Below are positions 47,644-58,429 of a DNA stretch of 64,000 nt, piece after piece. The stretch's first letter is position 1. Every line of letters starts with the position of its first letter. Under the pieces are notes generated by a model. That model had not been told where the DNA came from. It did not search any database and worked only from the letters and a program-made list of their open reading frames with translations. Both the position numbers and the translations under genes were made by a program. The DNA is taken from positions 11,418,001 to 11,482,000 of the forward strand of contig CP114484.1 of assembly GCA_027186245.1 (NCBI GenBank), written 5' to 3'. This DNA comes from Coriaria nepalensis. Its lineage: Eukaryota > Streptophyta > Magnoliopsida > Cucurbitales > Coriariaceae.

Positions 47644-47686
<43 letters not shown>

Positions 47687-49290
47687 CAAAGTGTTTAGAG
47701 AAAAATTAGGTGGCAAAAGTATCTTTGTGTCTCGTATTAAGTATCTTTGTGTCTCAATCAAGAAGTTGACAGGAGATGCTGCGTGGGATTTTAATAAATA
47801 GAATCCTTAGGCAATCACTCTTAGTCACATGTAATGTATCATCGTAATTATAAGTATTATTATTATATAATAAATAATATAATATATATATAAATTATTT
47901 CGTGATGTATAAAATATTATATCCTTAGACATCTCTTTTGCTTTTCGTTTTGGTGGTTCAATTTGGTAGAGGCCGTTGGTGAGATGGTGGGGGTAGGGAT
48001 TAGTAGTGCGCAAAACATTGATTGTAATAGCATTTGCAATTGTCTCTACTTACTATGTGTAATGTGGCCGTGTGGGGGGGGGGGGGGGGGGGCTCTTAAC
48101 CCATCAATTACTAGACAATCACTTTGGTGTCCCTTTCAAGGAAATGAAAATTGAGGTCTTTACTGTCTTTCAAATATAACAAACAATTCTATTATTGTAC
48201 TTGTTGTAATCAAGCATGGCCGTGCTTCAAGGATATGAGGCTTCAACAATGATCATAAGATTCTCTCAATGATTTTGAATCAATTTTTTTTACAAATTAT
48301 TTGTTTTCCTCACTTGTATAGGTCCCGTCATCGATGAGACGATCGATGACGATGTATAATCACGAGATAAGCTTCCGGTTAATAAGTTTCACATTTTTTT
48401 TTTCATTTAAGATTGATTCGATATCTCATCGATTATAACGAAATACTTCTAATAACATTCTCCTATTGTACCCAAGTAGATATAATTCAATCCCTACGGC
48501 CTAATTAAGATCATTGGTTTCATATCAAACGATCAGAAGGTCGTATATGCTCATAAAGTTTGCTGTTAAAATTGAACTGTTTATGCAAATCATCAATTTA
48601 GAGACAGATAAAATATAATTAAAGAGGAATAGCAATCAATCAAGATACTAATTTCAAACATATGATAAAATAAAATTCACGTAAAAAAGGGTTGGTAACA
48701 TCAAAACTATACGTCACGAAATGGATTCGCAAATTCATGTAGAGTGTGTAGGAAAATGATTTTCGTGTTAAATTATTTGAATAGTTAGATTGGGCCAGTT
48801 TCGAAAACCAGGCAGGCCTGTGAAGTACAGTCCCCGTCCACAAGTCCATGGGTCGACCACCAACCACTCCAGATCCATTGAAGGGCGAGCTTTAGATAAG
48901 ATTACTATCTAGTTTCAGAGGCCATGATGATGCATCGTTAGTCAGATGAAATAATAAATAGAGATTAATTAATTAGTAGAAGTGCATGATTTTACTGATT
49001 AGGAGAAGTAAAATACACATCATTTGCTACAAAATATGCATAAAATCCTATTAATATTTAATACCATCGTTGCTTAATGTTTATACATCTGATATTCATG
49101 TTCTAGTTTTTTAGTACGAGAGCTACCCCCTTTTTTTTCCTTTTTTGATCAAAACATCATGAAGATGCAGGTTGCAGGATGCAGCTGCTTTCTTACTCTC
49201 CACACCTTCCTTAACTTTAAGCTTTGATATAATTATTACTCTCTCTCTCTCAAAACTTAAGTTACTCTGAAACTTAACTTAAGCCTCTCT
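47307..49290. other. Intergenic DNA with simple repeats
   Basis: No gene. It has an AT run (47648-47682), a 19-G run (48074-48092), and scattered AT-rich stretches. Frames at 48640-48867 show no protein pattern. Confidence 0.5.
48074..48092 (+). repeat. 19-bp poly-G run
   Basis: Nineteen consecutive G in otherwise AT-rich spacer. Length is likely variable and possibly an assembly-sensitive site. Confidence 0.9.
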
Positions 49291-49299
49291 TCCACGAAT

Positions 49300-50605
49300 T
49301 CTTGTAGTTCCTCATTCTATATCCGCTCCTTGATTGTGTTCTTCAACGGCTGGCAATCAAAGGTTCAGTGTCCTACATCTCCATGGAAGCGACAATCACC
49401 GATTTGTTTCTAGAATTTCAGTTTCATCGGAGAGGAGTGGCTTCTTGAACATATTTTATCCTTTATACTTTTTTAAGTAAATAATCTATGAGTTTGACGT
49501 TAGAAGATGTCAATCTTTCTAATAGCTGCTTTGACTCTTTTTCCGAGCTCTTCCTCTTTTTCTCCTCCTTACGTTCTTCCTTCTGCTTCTCTTCTTTCTT
49601 TGGCTTATGAGATTTGGAATCTGAGGTTTGAGCGATACCCTTTATAACCTTTAACTAAGTCTTATATATTTTATCTGTCATCCCAATATTTTAAGCGATC
49701 TCTACCGCTTCGGCATAGGTCGATAGGTGATTCTTTTTAGTGATTCAGATGAACTCTTAATTGACGGTGCTTCCTAAGAAGGTATATACGACTCCCTGGT
49801 CTATCGACCTATCCATCTTTTGTACTGACTGATTGAACCTTTTGATATAGTCCAATAAATTATCTCCTAGGCTCTATTTGATTATATTGAGACTAATGAG
49901 AGGCAGCTTAACTTTCATAGTTCCTGAAAAGTTAGCTATGAATAACGATTTTAATTTAGAGAAAGAATATACTGACTCTCAAGTCAACCCCCTTACCAAT
50001 CCATTGTTGATCTTACGATAATGATCTAGAAAGCTTGATAGACTACTACTTTAGACATCTCACTCAATCGCATTGAGGCCACGTAGGCCTCGATGTGGTC
50101 TTTGGAGTCCTTTATCCCATCATACTATGGGATATGGGGGCTCTAAATTTTTTCGGGATTTGAATCTTCATGATTCTTTTGGTGAAAGAATTGTTTGTGC
50201 CAATGCGGAATGGTGTGATTTCTCTATTTGATGCCGAAGTCAGCTCCAAAATAATCTTCTCTAACTCGGCTTCCTTGGCTTTAGCCCTTTCTTGAACCTC
50301 TCCTTTATGGTCATGTCTCCGAGCTCATTCCCAACCAAGTTGACCCCTTCGTCTCTTCACTCATTTATTCCCGATACTCTGGAGTTCGGAGTTTGAATTA
50401 TTCTGAATTCCGCTCGTATATTGCTTAAGAAATCTCCGAGGTAATTTTGCATAACCCTCTCAGTAATGCTAGAGATGCGGGCCATTTTCCGAGCTTTACT
50501 GTCTTCTTCTTGATCTCTGGCTAATATTGAAGGCATGTTTTGGAGCTGTCCACCGACTTGTTTTGGATGAAGTTGGTTGTTGGTGTTCTCTCCATTGTGT
50601 TTCAT
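49300..50605 (-). mobile_element. Ty3/gypsy gag remnant, minus strand
   Basis: On the minus strand, starting near 50605 (MKHNGENTNNQLHPKQ), the text goes through KIQIPKKFRAPIS near 50160. It then reads SKLKSLFIANFSGTMKVKLP, LGDNLLDYIKRFNQ and DQGVV near 49970-49800. That is the retrotransposon gag pattern (LFVANFS...K...L..YIKRFN). A Lys/Glu-rich tail follows near 49620-49530. Stops break the frame. No protease, reverse transcriptase or LTR was recognised. Confidence 0.6.
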
Positions 50606-50686
50606 AGTTTTTGGTCCTTTGGAATTGATTAGATTAAGCTTTTATCGTTTCTATTGATACAAAATTTTGTGTCCGACCTTCAACAG

Positions 50687-51014
50687 TCTACGTCGAACGA
50701 TTCGACCAAGTACCAGGAATTAGATGAGATTAAGTATTGGAAATCGGAGCGGAATCCAGTGAATAGATTCGGGACGTGGGTGGAGAGGAATGGGTGGTGG
50801 AGGGATGAAGATGCATCTGCGATTCGAGGGAGTATTAAGAAGGAGTTATTGCAAGCGATTCAGATGGCAGAGAAAACGGAGAAGCCTCCGCTTGGGGATT
50901 TGTTCAGTGATGGTATATGATCAGCCGCCATTGAACCTTGAAGAACAAGAAAAAGTACTTAGAGAGACTGTAATGAAACATCCAAAAGATTACCCGTCTG
51001 ATGTTCCTCTTTGA
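50687..51014 (+). pseudogene. 3' end of a BCKDH E1-alpha gene, truncated and frameshifted
   Basis: After an acceptor-like CAACAG, the + strand reads STSNDSTKYQELDEIKYWK, PVNRFGTWVERNGWW and EKTEKPPLGDLFSD. It then shifts by one base (an extra G in GATGGTATATG) and continues VYDQPPLNLEEQEKVLRET, ending KDYPSDVPL-stop at 51014. This is the C-terminal piece of 2-oxoisovalerate dehydrogenase subunit alpha, a mitochondrial branched-chain amino acid catabolic enzyme. The catalytic thiamine-binding part is missing. It abuts gypsy debris on the left. It is a displaced 3'-end fragment. Confidence 0.8.
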
Positions 51015-51194
51015 CTCGTCTTGTCACTTGTGTACTGTTAAACCATGGAAGTATTTAACATGAGCTACTCTGTAAATTTGTTTATAATATGTTTCGATAA
51101 CTTCCTTATGAGAAAGACCAATATAAATGGTTAACTTTATCTTTACGAAAGTCTAGAGCGAGAGAGAGAGGGTACAAACTTATAACTGCTACAA

Positions 51195-53237
51195 ATGGGT
51201 TCTGATCTCCATTCTCTTGCTCGACTACTTCAAACCTGTAACTTGATTCATCAAGGAAGACAAGTCCACGTCCTTTTTCTGAAGAAGGGCATTCTTGGTT
51301 CTTTTGTCTCATTTGGGAACCGCCTTCTACAATTCTATGCACGTTGTGGGAGTATGAATGATGCATGTATGCTGTTCGATGATATGCCTCAGAGAAACTG
51401 TTTCTCTTGGAACACCATGATTGAAGGCTACATTAAATCAGGGGATGAGAAGACGTCTCTAGAGATGTTTAATCACATGCCGGACAAGAATGATTTCAGC
51501 TGGAACATGATAATTTCTGCGTTTGTAAAATCTGGTCAGCTTAATATTGCTCGGGCTCTGTTTAATGATATGCCAAAAAAGAATGGAACAGCTTGGAACT
51601 CAATCATTCATGGATATTCCAGAAATGGGTTTCCAGGAAAAGCTCTGAAGCTTTTTCAAGAGTTGAGTTTGAACCCATTAGAAATCTTATGCATCGATAG
51701 CTTTGTACTGGCAACAGTCATTGGGGCTTGTAGTGATCTTCCTGCTCTTAATTGCGGAAAGCAAATCCATGCTCGTATTTTGATCAATGGACTGGAATTG
51801 GACACGGTTTTATGTAGCCGGCTTATCAATCTGTACGGAAAATGCTGTAACTTGGATTTTGCAAATCATTTCCTGAATATGATGAAGGAACCAGATGACT
51901 TCTCTCTTTCAGCACTGATTTCTGGCTATGCAAAATCTGGTAGAACATTAGATGCAAGAAAGATTTTAGACTGCAAAACTAATCCTTGTCCTGCTTTATG
52001 GAATTCAATGATATCTGGATATGTTTCCAATAGCGAGGAAATAGAAGCTTTGTTTCTCTTCAATGAAATGCGAAAAAATGGAGCTTGTTCAGACCCCTCT
52101 ACTCTGGGAAGCATTTTAAGTGGTAGTACTAGCATAGGATTTTTTCAACACAGTAAGCAAATGCATTCACTTGCGGGAAAAATCGGACTAATCCAGGACC
52201 TCATCGTTGCTAGTTCTCTAATTGATGCATATTCCAAGAGTGGAAATTTTCATGATGCTTGTAAATTATTCATTGAGCTCAAAGCCCAGGACACGATCTT
52301 GCTCAATTCCATGATAACCGTTTATTCTACATGTGGAAGAATTGAAGACGCAAAACGGGTGTTTGAGACAATCCCGAAGAAAACATTGGTGTCGTGGAAT
52401 TCAATGATAGTTGGTTTAAGTCAAAATGGGTGTCCAATTGAAGCAATACATCTTCTTTGTGATATGAATAAGTTGGGTTTAAAAATGGACAAATTCAGTA
52501 TAGCCAGTGTCATAAGTGCTTGTGGCTGTATTTCTTCGCTCGAACTAGGTGAACAGGTTTTCTCTAAAGCGACTGTGCTTGGTCTTGAATCTGATCCGAT
52601 CGTTTCTACCTCACTTGTCGATTTATATAGCAAGTGTGGTCTTGTTCAAAACGGGAAGAGAATATTCGATTCGATGATTCAATTAGACGAAATAGCTTGG
52701 AACTCTATGCTGACGGGTTATGCTACAAACGGTTATGGACCAGAAGCATTGGATTTGTTCGAAAAAATGAGGCAGGCCCGGGTAAGCCTGAACAGAATTA
52801 CATTTACTAGTGTTCTTTCGGCCTGTGGTCATTGTGGGTTGCTTGAAGAAGGAAGAAAATTGTTTGATTTGATGAAAAGTGAGTATTTTATTGAACCGGG
52901 TATAGAACACTACTCTTGCTTGGTGGATCTTTTTTCAAGGGCAGGGTGTCTTGAGGAAGGGATGGCTCTTATAGCAGAGATGCCGTTTGAGGCGGACATA
53001 AGCATGTTGTCTTCTTTGTTAAGAGGGTGTGTAGCTCATGGGAACAAGAGCGTAGGGAAGAAAGTGGGTGAGAAGTTGATTAAGCTTGACCCAGAAAACT
53101 CAAGTGCCCATGTTCAATTAGCGAGTGTACTGGCAAGTTCAGGGGATTGGGAAGAATCTGCCAAAATTAGGGATGTTATGAGGGAGAAGAGAATGCAAAA
53201 AATTGCTGGTCATAGTTGGGCTGGTATTGCTTTTTGA
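51195..53237 (+). CDS. PLS/E-type pentatricopeptide repeat protein, At1g77010-like
   Basis: An intronless frame of 680 residues from ATG 51195 to TGA 53237. It has about sixteen degenerate 31-36-residue PPR repeats with the usual pattern (SWNTMIEGYIKSGD, AWNSMLTGYATNG, LVDLYSKCG). The C-terminal E region (GLLEEGRKLFDLMKSE...HYSCLVDLFSRAG...MPFEADISMLSSLLRG) is present; no DYW motif follows. From memory, the text resembles Arabidopsis At1g77010 throughout (for example LLQTCN near the start, NSMISGY, SACGCISSLELGEQVF). Organelle-targeted PPR proteins act in RNA processing or editing. The N-terminus lacks an obvious transit peptide and should be treated as uncertain. The next gene downstream is a USP-domain kinase in the same orientation. 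Confidence 0.92.
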   Translation: MGSDLHSLARLLQTCNLIHQGRQVHVLFLKKGILGSFVSFGNRLLQFYARCGSMNDACMLFDDMPQRNCFSWNTMIEGYIKSGDEKTSLEMFNHMPDKNDFSWNMIISAFVKSGQLNIARALFNDMPKKNGTAWNSIIHGYSRNGFPGKALKLFQELSLNPLEILCIDSFVLATVIGACSDLPALNCGKQIHARILINGLELDTVLCSRLINLYGKCCNLDFANHFLNMMKEPDDFSLSALISGYAKSGRTLDARKILDCKTNPCPALWNSMISGYVSNSEEIEALFLFNEMRKNGACSDPSTLGSILSGSTSIGFFQHSKQMHSLAGKIGLIQDLIVASSLIDAYSKSGNFHDACKLFIELKAQDTILLNSMITVYSTCGRIEDAKRVFETIPKKTLVSWNSMIVGLSQNGCPIEAIHLLCDMNKLGLKMDKFSIASVISACGCISSLELGEQVFSKATVLGLESDPIVSTSLVDLYSKCGLVQNGKRIFDSMIQLDEIAWNSMLTGYATNGYGPEALDLFEKMRQARVSLNRITFTSVLSACGHCGLLEEGRKLFDLMKSEYFIEPGIEHYSCLVDLFSRAGCLEEGMALIAEMPFEADISMLSSLLRGCVAHGNKSVGKKVGEKLIKLDPENSSAHVQLASVLASSGDWEESAKIRDVMREKRMQKIAGHSWAGIAF

Positions 53238-53891
53238 GATGATTCATTGTAGTGTGTTTCTCTCTCTTATCCCAGAACGATATTCTCAAATATGAATTAT
53301 CGTATGTTCCAAAATTTATATATAAAAAAGTATTCAAATATTTTGTAAAGCATTCATACGAGCTACGACGATGTTCTCAAAACATACAAAGGCAACTAAG
53401 TGAGCAAGTTGTGACCAGTAAGGTTTCGGGGACATGGCGGGAGTTTGTTTCAGGGGAGGTTGTCTTTTTCGTATCTCTCCGAAGAAGAACAAAAAAATGG
53501 GAAGGAGGAGAAATGCAAGCATGCATGCATGCATATACCATAAATTCCAAGCAAACAGAAACTTTATTAATCAAATAATAAAAACAAGTAAGAACCGGTT
53601 TTAATAATTGTTATGGATATGCTCGTCTGAAAATGCAGTTTAGGACCTTCTTCTTTTTAGGACCTTCTTCTTGGCCTTTCTGAAGACGGCGACAGAGATG
53701 TTGTTGGAATATTCCTTAGCATATCTTTTATGCTTTTACAATATCAATGCTAGCACCATTTTTGCTTCATCCAATCCAGGCACAGCAAGGCTTTTGCTCT
53801 TGCACGAGAGCCATTTTGGATTAAAACCTCCTCCTACTTCTTACTCGAGCTTTAAATTGGAAACAGAGTTGGGTTTTTTCCTCGAACAACG
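53238..53891. other. Spacer and promoter/leader of the kinase gene
   Basis: No gene. AGCATGCATGCATGCATAT repeats near 53517-53535. Probably contains the kinase promoter. Confidence 0.4.
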
Positions 53892-56800
53892 ATGTCGTCG
53901 TCGATCATGGGGAGTAATAGTAATCCCAGACGCTCGCCATCGTACGTGATTATCGCATGCGATGCGACTAGAGATCGCAATGAACACGAGTTTAAGCTCA
54001 CCATTGAAGCCGTCAAGATGAGGGGCGATATCCTTCATGCTGGTAGCAAGCTTCTTGTGCTTGGTGTTCTCGACAGGGTTCCTCACCCTAGTGAGCTCCT
54101 ATTTTTTCTTTGTTTGTTTATTCTCTTTTCTTCTTCTTTTCTGCTGTTTGCTCTGATTTTTATATATTTATATCGGTATAGTGGGATATCAGTTAAAAGC
54201 ATGCCCTGAATCGTTTGCTGGAACCGTGGTTCGAGCTATGGAGGAAGAAGTTTCAAGGAGGGTTGATACTTATGTCGGCATGCTCATGCAAAGTGCTGAC
54301 AAGTGTCAACATGAAGGGGTAACGCTCTTATATTATATATATATAAATTTTTTTTCAAAAAAAATTCAGAAAGATTTTGTAGACTCAATCCCCTGATCTC
54401 TTTTTATATAATATCAGGTAGTCATTTGAGATAGTTGCTCTCTGTATTGTATATATATATCTCTCTATATATGGTATAATATATAGTGTCAACATGATGG
54501 TGTAACGCTCTATATATATATATATGTGTGTGTGTAAGTATAATATATAGTGTCTTCATGGTGAGCTTGCATAGTATAATATATATATATATATGTTGAC
54601 TGTTGTTCATAGAGATTAGAGAGAAATATGATACGCAACCTCTGCTTCTTCCTGGTAATTCCCAGGTCAGCATTGAAGTCAGGGTGACAGCTGGATATCC
54701 AACTAAGCAGGTCATTTTACAAGAGGTTGCGGCATGTAATGCAAGTTGGATTATACTTGATCGGTAAACATCAATCCTGTTCTTGTATATGGATGTACAA
54801 ACTAAGTAAATGATCGGCAGAAACTAGTAAAAATCAGTTCTGTTATGTTTAAGAAATGAGTTGTGTCTTTTAACAGGCACCTAAGGCGCGATTTAAGGTA
54901 CTACCTAAGACAGATACCTTGCAAGATTGCCTCAATCCATGACAGCTTAGCTGTAGAAGTAGAGAGAACACTTGCTACATTTGAAGCAGATGCTATAGAA
55001 CAAAAGGTGTTCTACTCTGCATCCAAGCTCGTCCCTTCATTGGATTGGCAAGCCCCTGAAATCACTGACCACTCTCCTGTTATAAGCCGTCAGAGAAGCT
55101 ACCCATCATTATCCATTGCTTCGCAAGAAAGATCTGGTTCCGGGATTTTCTCATATCCAACTTCTTCACTGTCCTCTTCTAAGCAGGAAAAAATAGGTAA
55201 GAGAAAGAAAGCTCAACTGTGATAAACATGTTAGTGTAGGATCAAATGACTAAATCCTCAGTATTAGTCAATACAATGAATGTTGTTTTCTTTTTCAATT
55301 TAGGTACTTTTAGTAAAGGAGTGCATATAGAGTCGGAGGCTTTCCAATTAGTCAAAACTCAAAGCAAAAATTTTCTTCAACAAAGATTGTCAGAAGCGCC
55401 GATTCTGTGTTCGGCTTGTGGGACAAGGAGTGATTTGCATATAAAGGAATCGTTGAGGTTCACTTATTCGGAAATTCAGGCTGCGACTAATGATTTTTCG
55501 AAGGAAAACTTGATAGGGGAAGGTGGGTATGGTTATGTATATAAGGGCGAGCTTAAAGATGGACAGCATATTGCAGCCAAGGTAAGGAAAGAGACAAGCA
55601 CACAAGGTTTTTCTGAGTTTAATTCCGAGGTTTTTGTACTAAATTTTGCACGGCATAAGAACATCATGATGCTCTTGGGTTATTGCTGCAAGGAGAAACT
55701 TAATATCTTGGTCTATGAGTATGTCTGCAATAATTCTCTTGAATGGCATTTATTTGGTAAGAAACGTAATAAAAACATCCCAACTTTTGCTTATTTTATT
55801 TTATTTTTCTTCTTCTAATGATGTCTTTTTTTTTTTCTTTTATTACAAAGACAAAGAGAAAAAAACAGTTCTTGATTGGCACCAAAGACATGCTGTTGCT
55901 GTTGGAACTGCAAAAGCACTGAGGTTTCTGCATGAAGAATGCCGTGGAGGTCCAATTATTCATAGGGATGTTAGACCGAACAATGTACTTCTCACACATG
56001 ACTTTGTTCCCATGGTAACATTAACTAAACCATATGGATCATACATTAAGGAATTGGTTCCTTCTCCTATCTTACAACTTTTTTCTTTATTGGCTTCCTA
56101 AACATAGCTTGGTGACTTTGGCCTTGCGAAATGGAAGACGGGTGAGGGTCCTTTGCACACAAGGGTACTTGGCACACTTGGGTGAGCAATTCCATATCAA
56201 ATACTATGCTTCTTCAAGTCCTGGATTTTAAACAAACGTTGTAAATTTCGTATTTCGTGTAAACTGAATTTTTTCATTCGGATTAGTGATTGTAGGTAAT
56301 TGAACTTTAGATATTAACCGATGTTTCAAATATCGTACTGATGATCACAACCATTTTTGTAATTGTTATTATATGTAGATATCTTGCTCCGGAATATGCA
56401 GAAAATGGGATTCTTTCAGTGAGAACAGATGTATATGCATTTGGCATTGTTCTGTTACAGCTTATAACGGGGCGAAAGGTGAGCAACACAGAAGGGGAAG
56501 ACCAACATCAATCTCTACGACAATGGGTATGTTAAATTCTCCTAGTATATACTAAATAGAAAAAAGAAAAACAGATTCTGCTAATTTATTGTCTTTCTCA
56601 ATACATATATACGTGTGTATGATCACTTGTTTTCTGTTCAGGCTGAGCCATTGATTCAAAACTTAGAGTTACATGAATTGATCGATCCTCGTCTTGAGAA
56701 GGCTTACGACACGTACGAATTGTATCTCATGTCAAAGACAGCATTCTTATGTGCACAAAAAAATCCAGAGTTGCGACCTTCAATGGGAGAGGTGATCAGA

Positions 56801-56968
56801 AATTGAAAAGCTTCAAAATTTAATTGAAGATGAATCTAACTCTACTGCATTCATGTTTTCTCTGCAATTGATAGCAACTTTGAAATGCAGGTTGTGCGCC
56901 TTCTTGAAGGAGAGAGCGACCATTTCCGCTACTTGGAAGAGCAGTTTGTCCCCCATTTCCCAAAGTAA
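53892..56968 (+). CDS. USP-domain receptor-like cytoplasmic kinase
   Basis: Ten exons: 53892-54090, 54182-54318, 54666-54763, 54877-55196, 55304-55756, 55851-56014, 56108-56181, 56379-56526, 56642-56791 and 56891-56968. They join in phase to 606 residues. The N-terminal third (residues about 15-150) has the adenine-nucleotide alpha-hydrolase/USP fold (YVIIACDATRDRNEHEFK, AACNASWIILD). A Ser-rich linker precedes a Ser/Thr kinase. The kinase has GEGGYGYVYKG (about 323-333), AAKVRKE with Lys 344, HRDVRPNN (Asp 442), GDFGLAKW and APEYAENG. All catalytic residues are present. No membrane segment, so a cytoplasmic kinase of the Arabidopsis At1g77280/At1g21590 type. Intron 2 holds a copied exon-2 end (separate finding). 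The last splice junctions were chosen by phase. Confidence 0.9.
54319..54665. repeat. Copies of the exon-2/donor junction inside intron 2
   Basis: The junction at 54303-54328 (GTGTCAACATGAAGGGGTAA, then CGCTCT) recurs near 54487-54513 as GTGTCAACATGATGGTGTAACGCTCT. A third, weaker copy (GTGTCTTCATGGTGAGC) lies near 54549. All are followed by AT microsatellite. The intron thus has two decoy donor-like sites. Confidence 0.7.
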
Positions 56969-58429
56969 GGATCTGATGACATGTTTGTTAGTTTTATTTT
57001 GTTTTGGTTTTGTCTGGTTACTGTTCTATGCATCTCATGCACATCCTCTTCCTTTTCTTTAAGCAACTGATTTTCTTTGCTTGGGGAAAGTTGAATGGTA
57101 TGGAGCACCTCATTATACAAATGAAAGTTTGTGTTTTGAATGTCTTGATTAGTGTGTATAACAATAGTTGTCATCAGTCTCTGCCTCTTCATGTGGTGGG
57201 AAGACACAGAAAATACTACAATGTAATGTTGGCTAGTTTTTCCATATATATAAGTAATTTGCCGTTGTTTGTAGTTTTTCAAAGGCTAATATATCGTATA
57301 ATTTTCTATATGTTAGTTAACATTAGAAACATCTTTCAATCCAAATCGAAAATAGACGTAATAGGAATGCCAAAACCTTTTGCTTCTTTTTCTCCCATTG
57401 CAATTTTGATTAGCACGGCCATGGAAATGAAAGCAACTGAATATATAATACATCTTGAGCTCAAGCTCCATCAATGAAGTTTTGGTTAAAAAAAAATAAT
57501 AAAATAAGTAAAAAATATAAATTATAAAAATATTTGAGATAAAATATTGTAACGAATATAATTACTTTGAGATGAATCTATAATTTTAATATTTCATTCA
57601 TTTAGACGTGTCATAATATAATTGATATTAATATATTATTTTCTTTACGTGTATTAATTATCTAAAAAATAATCAGAATGATTAAAAAAATTTATTTAAA
57701 TTATATAAAAATTAAACTAAAAATTATGCGTAAATAAATTGATAAAAATTAAAATATACATAAATTAAAAAATAAATTAACCTAATTTAAAATAAATTAA
57801 TGGAGCAAATGTAATATATTTTCAAGAGCCTTTCTCCACAAGAGATGCCCACGAGAAAAATGTAATGTGCAATTTTTATACAAAGTAGTAATAAACATAC
57901 ATAAAGTCAATTCATGAAAAGTAATCCTAGTCTGATCCTCTCAATTTCTTATTACTTTTGATTGCATGAAGACTCTTTCCTTTTTGCCTTTAAAATATTG
58001 TCATTTGAGGGGTTATTTTCCAAGTCATGATCAAGTATTCAAGTTACCAATTGTTTCAACTTAGTAATTTAAAAAAAAAAAAAAAAAAAAACATTCTTCC
58101 CTAATGTCTCCTTCATTCATACAACTCCACCACCGCTATTTCCTTCACTGTGGAAATAACCTTTGAAAAACAAGAAATATGAGACAAATTAATTGCATTA
58201 ATTTCTATATTTGTTTTCGTGTTAAATATGATCACAATGTCCAAAACAAGCTTATCTTTTAGGTAAATTTTATACCTAAAGAAACAAGTCACTAACTCAC
58301 AATGCATGCACCAAAATTGAACTTTTCAACATCCAAAATGGTAAGAAGTCTAGATTAAACCACTTTCAAAAATTTTAATTAAAAAGAGTGGAGAAAAGTG
58401 AAATCAAGAGTAAGTTGTTACATTTAACG
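56969..58429. other. Kinase 3' UTR and AT-rich spacer
   Basis: The 3' UTR probably extends to about 57100-57480. After that only AT-rich spacer with a 20-A run (58072-58091). No gene. Confidence 0.45.

Noticed and set aside
48640..48867. Minus-strand frame with WTGTVLHRPAW
   Set aside because: Short, isolated, no family resemblance and no splice context.
53252..53578. Frames between the PPR gene and the kinase gene
   Set aside because: No recognisable domains; repetitive ATGCATGC context.
57000..57480. Long open frames on both strands after the USP kinase
   Set aside because: They overlap each other and lack protein patterns; consistent with kinase 3' UTR and spacer.
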